In this document: one piece after another, positions 6,091-6,429 of the stretch
Layout of the letters: each line of letters starts with the position of its first letter
Numbering within the stretch: the stretch's first letter is position 1
Source: an uncultured Candidatus Udaeobacter sp.
GTDB lineage: Bacteria; Verrucomicrobiota; Verrucomicrobiia; Chthoniobacterales; UBA10450
DNA: 6,429 bases
Assembly (NCBI GenBank): GCA_955652245.1
Contig: CATPAV010000203.1
Span: 1-6,429 of the forward strand
Direction of reading: 5' to 3'
Program-made: the position numbers and the translations under genes
The notes under the pieces: model-generated
What the model was told of the DNA's origin: nothing
Seen by the model: only the letters and a program-made list of their open reading frames with translations
Databases searched by the model: none

Positions 6091-6150
6091 AGGAGCGCGA
6101 TTTGATTATGCCTTTTTGCAGCCCATTAAAGCTGCATATCTTCTCAAAAT

Positions 6151-6429
6151 ATGACGCAACAGATCTTGGCAGGAAAAACAGGTGTTGTCTTTGGTGTGGC
6201 GAACAAGCGCAGCATCGCTTGGGCAATCGCGAAAGCCTGGGCCGCGGCCGGTGCGCGCTTGATTTTTAATTATCAGGGCGAGCGGCTAAAGGAAAACGTC
6301 GAGGAACTCATCGGTGAATTTGGAGAAAAGACACCGCTATTTCCCTGTGACGTCTCGAGTGATGATGAGATCAAGGCATTCTTCGGAAAGGTTCGCGGAG
6401 AGACCGATCGGCTCGAGTTGATGCTGCAC
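6151..6429 (+). CDS. fabI: Enoyl-[acyl-carrier-protein] reductase (NADH) FabI, N-terminal part
   Basis: The frame opens with ATG at 6151 and runs off the window after 93 codons. It starts MTQQILAGKTGVVFGVANKR and continues SIAWAIAKAWAAAGARLIF, the FabI-type Rossmann start where the classical glycine motif is replaced by G-V-A-N-x-x-SIA. NYQGERLKENVEEL follows, and PLFPCDVSSDDEI carries the CDV dinucleotide-pocket signature of the short-chain dehydrogenase fold; the last visible residues LELMLH lead into the family's D/E-x-L-V-HS strand. FabI reduces trans-2-enoyl-ACP with NADH, the last step of each fatty-acid elongation cycle, and is the triclosan and isoniazid-class target family. The catalytic Tyr and Lys lie beyond the window. 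No Shine-Dalgarno sequence is visible, and the leader is occupied by the antisense tail-fibre remnant. It is divergent from coaE. Confidence 0.95.
   Translation, partial: MTQQILAGKTGVVFGVANKRSIAWAIAKAWAAAGARLIFNYQGERLKENVEELIGEFGEKTPLFPCDVSSDDEIKAFFGKVRGETDRLELMLH

Noticed and set aside
6116..6140. TTGCAG and CATATC as a fabI promoter
   Set aside because: Spacing and matches are poor and the -10 would lie almost at the start codon; not strong enough to annotate.

Overview
The window reads as ordinary chromosome from a bacterium of the Verrucomicrobia (Chthoniobacter/Udaeobacter-like) type. This placement is inferred from the style of the Rho and RNase D proteins, the linked coaE-rho pair, a YtfJ-like secreted protein, a four-helix-bundle (S23-type) gene and a tail-fibre-type C-terminal remnant. 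All are familiar from that phylum, but none is a proof. GC content is moderate (a little above 50% by eye).

Layout. 1-598 (+) is the C-terminal part of a MoeB/ThiF-type sulfur-carrier adenylyltransferase fused to a rhodanese domain. It meets, tail to tail with only three bases between the stops, a minus-strand gene (602-1198) for a secreted thioredoxin-fold protein without a catalytic cysteine pair. 1212-1591 (+) is a broken four-helix-bundle gene that becomes readable across all three forward frames if two +1 shifts are allowed. Directly behind it, 1592-2281 (+) encodes an envelope protein with TPR-like helices and a C-terminal LysM domain. 2282-2681 holds no gene I can name.

The right half is dominated by a minus-strand cluster transcribed coaE -> rho -> rnd (5812 down to 2682). 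coaE and rho overlap by ATGA. Between rho and rnd lies an inverted array of a 9-base unit (AATGACGAA / TTCGTCATT) that runs into the 5' end of the rnd reading frame, so the first ~30 residues of the annotated RNase D appear to be translated repeat. Upstream of coaE is a candidate promoter. Behind that is a strong minus-strand intrinsic terminator, which closes the remnant of a coiled-coil tail-fibre-type gene. The divergent gene at the right edge (6151 to the window end, +) is the N-terminal part of fabI, the NADH-dependent enoyl-ACP reductase.

How the genes relate: most are housekeeping (sulfur transfer for molybdopterin/thiamine-type cofactors, CoA synthesis, transcription termination, RNA processing, fatty-acid elongation). 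I see no defence system, CRISPR array, transposase or tRNA/rRNA. The points worth a second look are gene decay (four-helix-bundle gene, tail-fibre remnant), repeat invasion of a coding 5' end, and the unassigned 400-base gap.
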